This document shows, piece after piece, positions 5,046 to 6,122 of a DNA stretch of 6,122 nucleotides; the first letter of the stretch is position 1; every line of letters begins with the position of its first letter. The stretch covers positions 1 through 6,122 of the forward strand of contig CALYRA010000096.1 of assembly GCA_945292135.1 (NCBI GenBank). The letters run 5' to 3'. The DNA is from an uncultured Dysgonomonas sp. Its GTDB lineage: Bacteria > Bacteroidota > Bacteroidia > Bacteroidales > Dysgonomonadaceae. The notes beneath the pieces are model-generated. The model did no database searches. It was not told the origin of the DNA and worked only from the letters and a program-made list of their open reading frames with translations. The translations under genes and the position numbers were made by a program.

Positions 5046-6122
<1,077 letters not shown>

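Overview
The window is AT-rich, with long low-GC intergenic gaps. It reads as chromosome of a Bacteroidota organism, probably a Bacteroidales relative of Bacteroides or Dysgonomonas. The signs are exact TAnnTTTG -7 promoter boxes upstream of several genes, weak or absent Shine-Dalgarno sequences, a lipoprotein whose acylated Cys is followed by an acidic SDDDDD export tag, and a Bacteroidales-type glyceraldehyde-3-phosphate dehydrogenase. The genus is a guess.

Left part, mainly + strand. The window opens on the last 15 codons of a gene whose end resembles a biotinyl/lipoyl-type hairpin, followed by a hairpin terminator. About 340 bases of non-coding DNA follow. Then comes a lipocalin-like surface lipoprotein gene that is split by one in-frame TAA and has no ATG start, so it looks like a recent pseudogene. 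After it lies an intact Sfp-type 4'-phosphopantetheinyl transferase.

Middle part, - strand. A two-gene unit, Dabb-domain protein then AlkD-like HEAT-repeat protein, runs convergently into the transferase. The two stop codons are one base apart with no terminator between them. To the right is a gap of about 850 bases with no convincing gene. It holds several short inverted repeats and possible promoter boxes and ends at a strong hairpin that could terminate transcription from both sides.

Right part, - strand. In transcription order these are GAPDH (glycolysis, own promoter and terminator), a small lipoprotein of unknown function, and a 296-residue secreted protein of unknown function with its own -7 box. 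The last two could share a transcript because no terminator separates them.

I see no mobile element, CRISPR array, tRNA or rRNA, and no evidence for a new multi-gene system. The points most worth a second look are the nonsense-interrupted lipoprotein, the unexplained long gap with a possible small RNA, the Dabb/AlkD-like pair, and the two exported orphan proteins.
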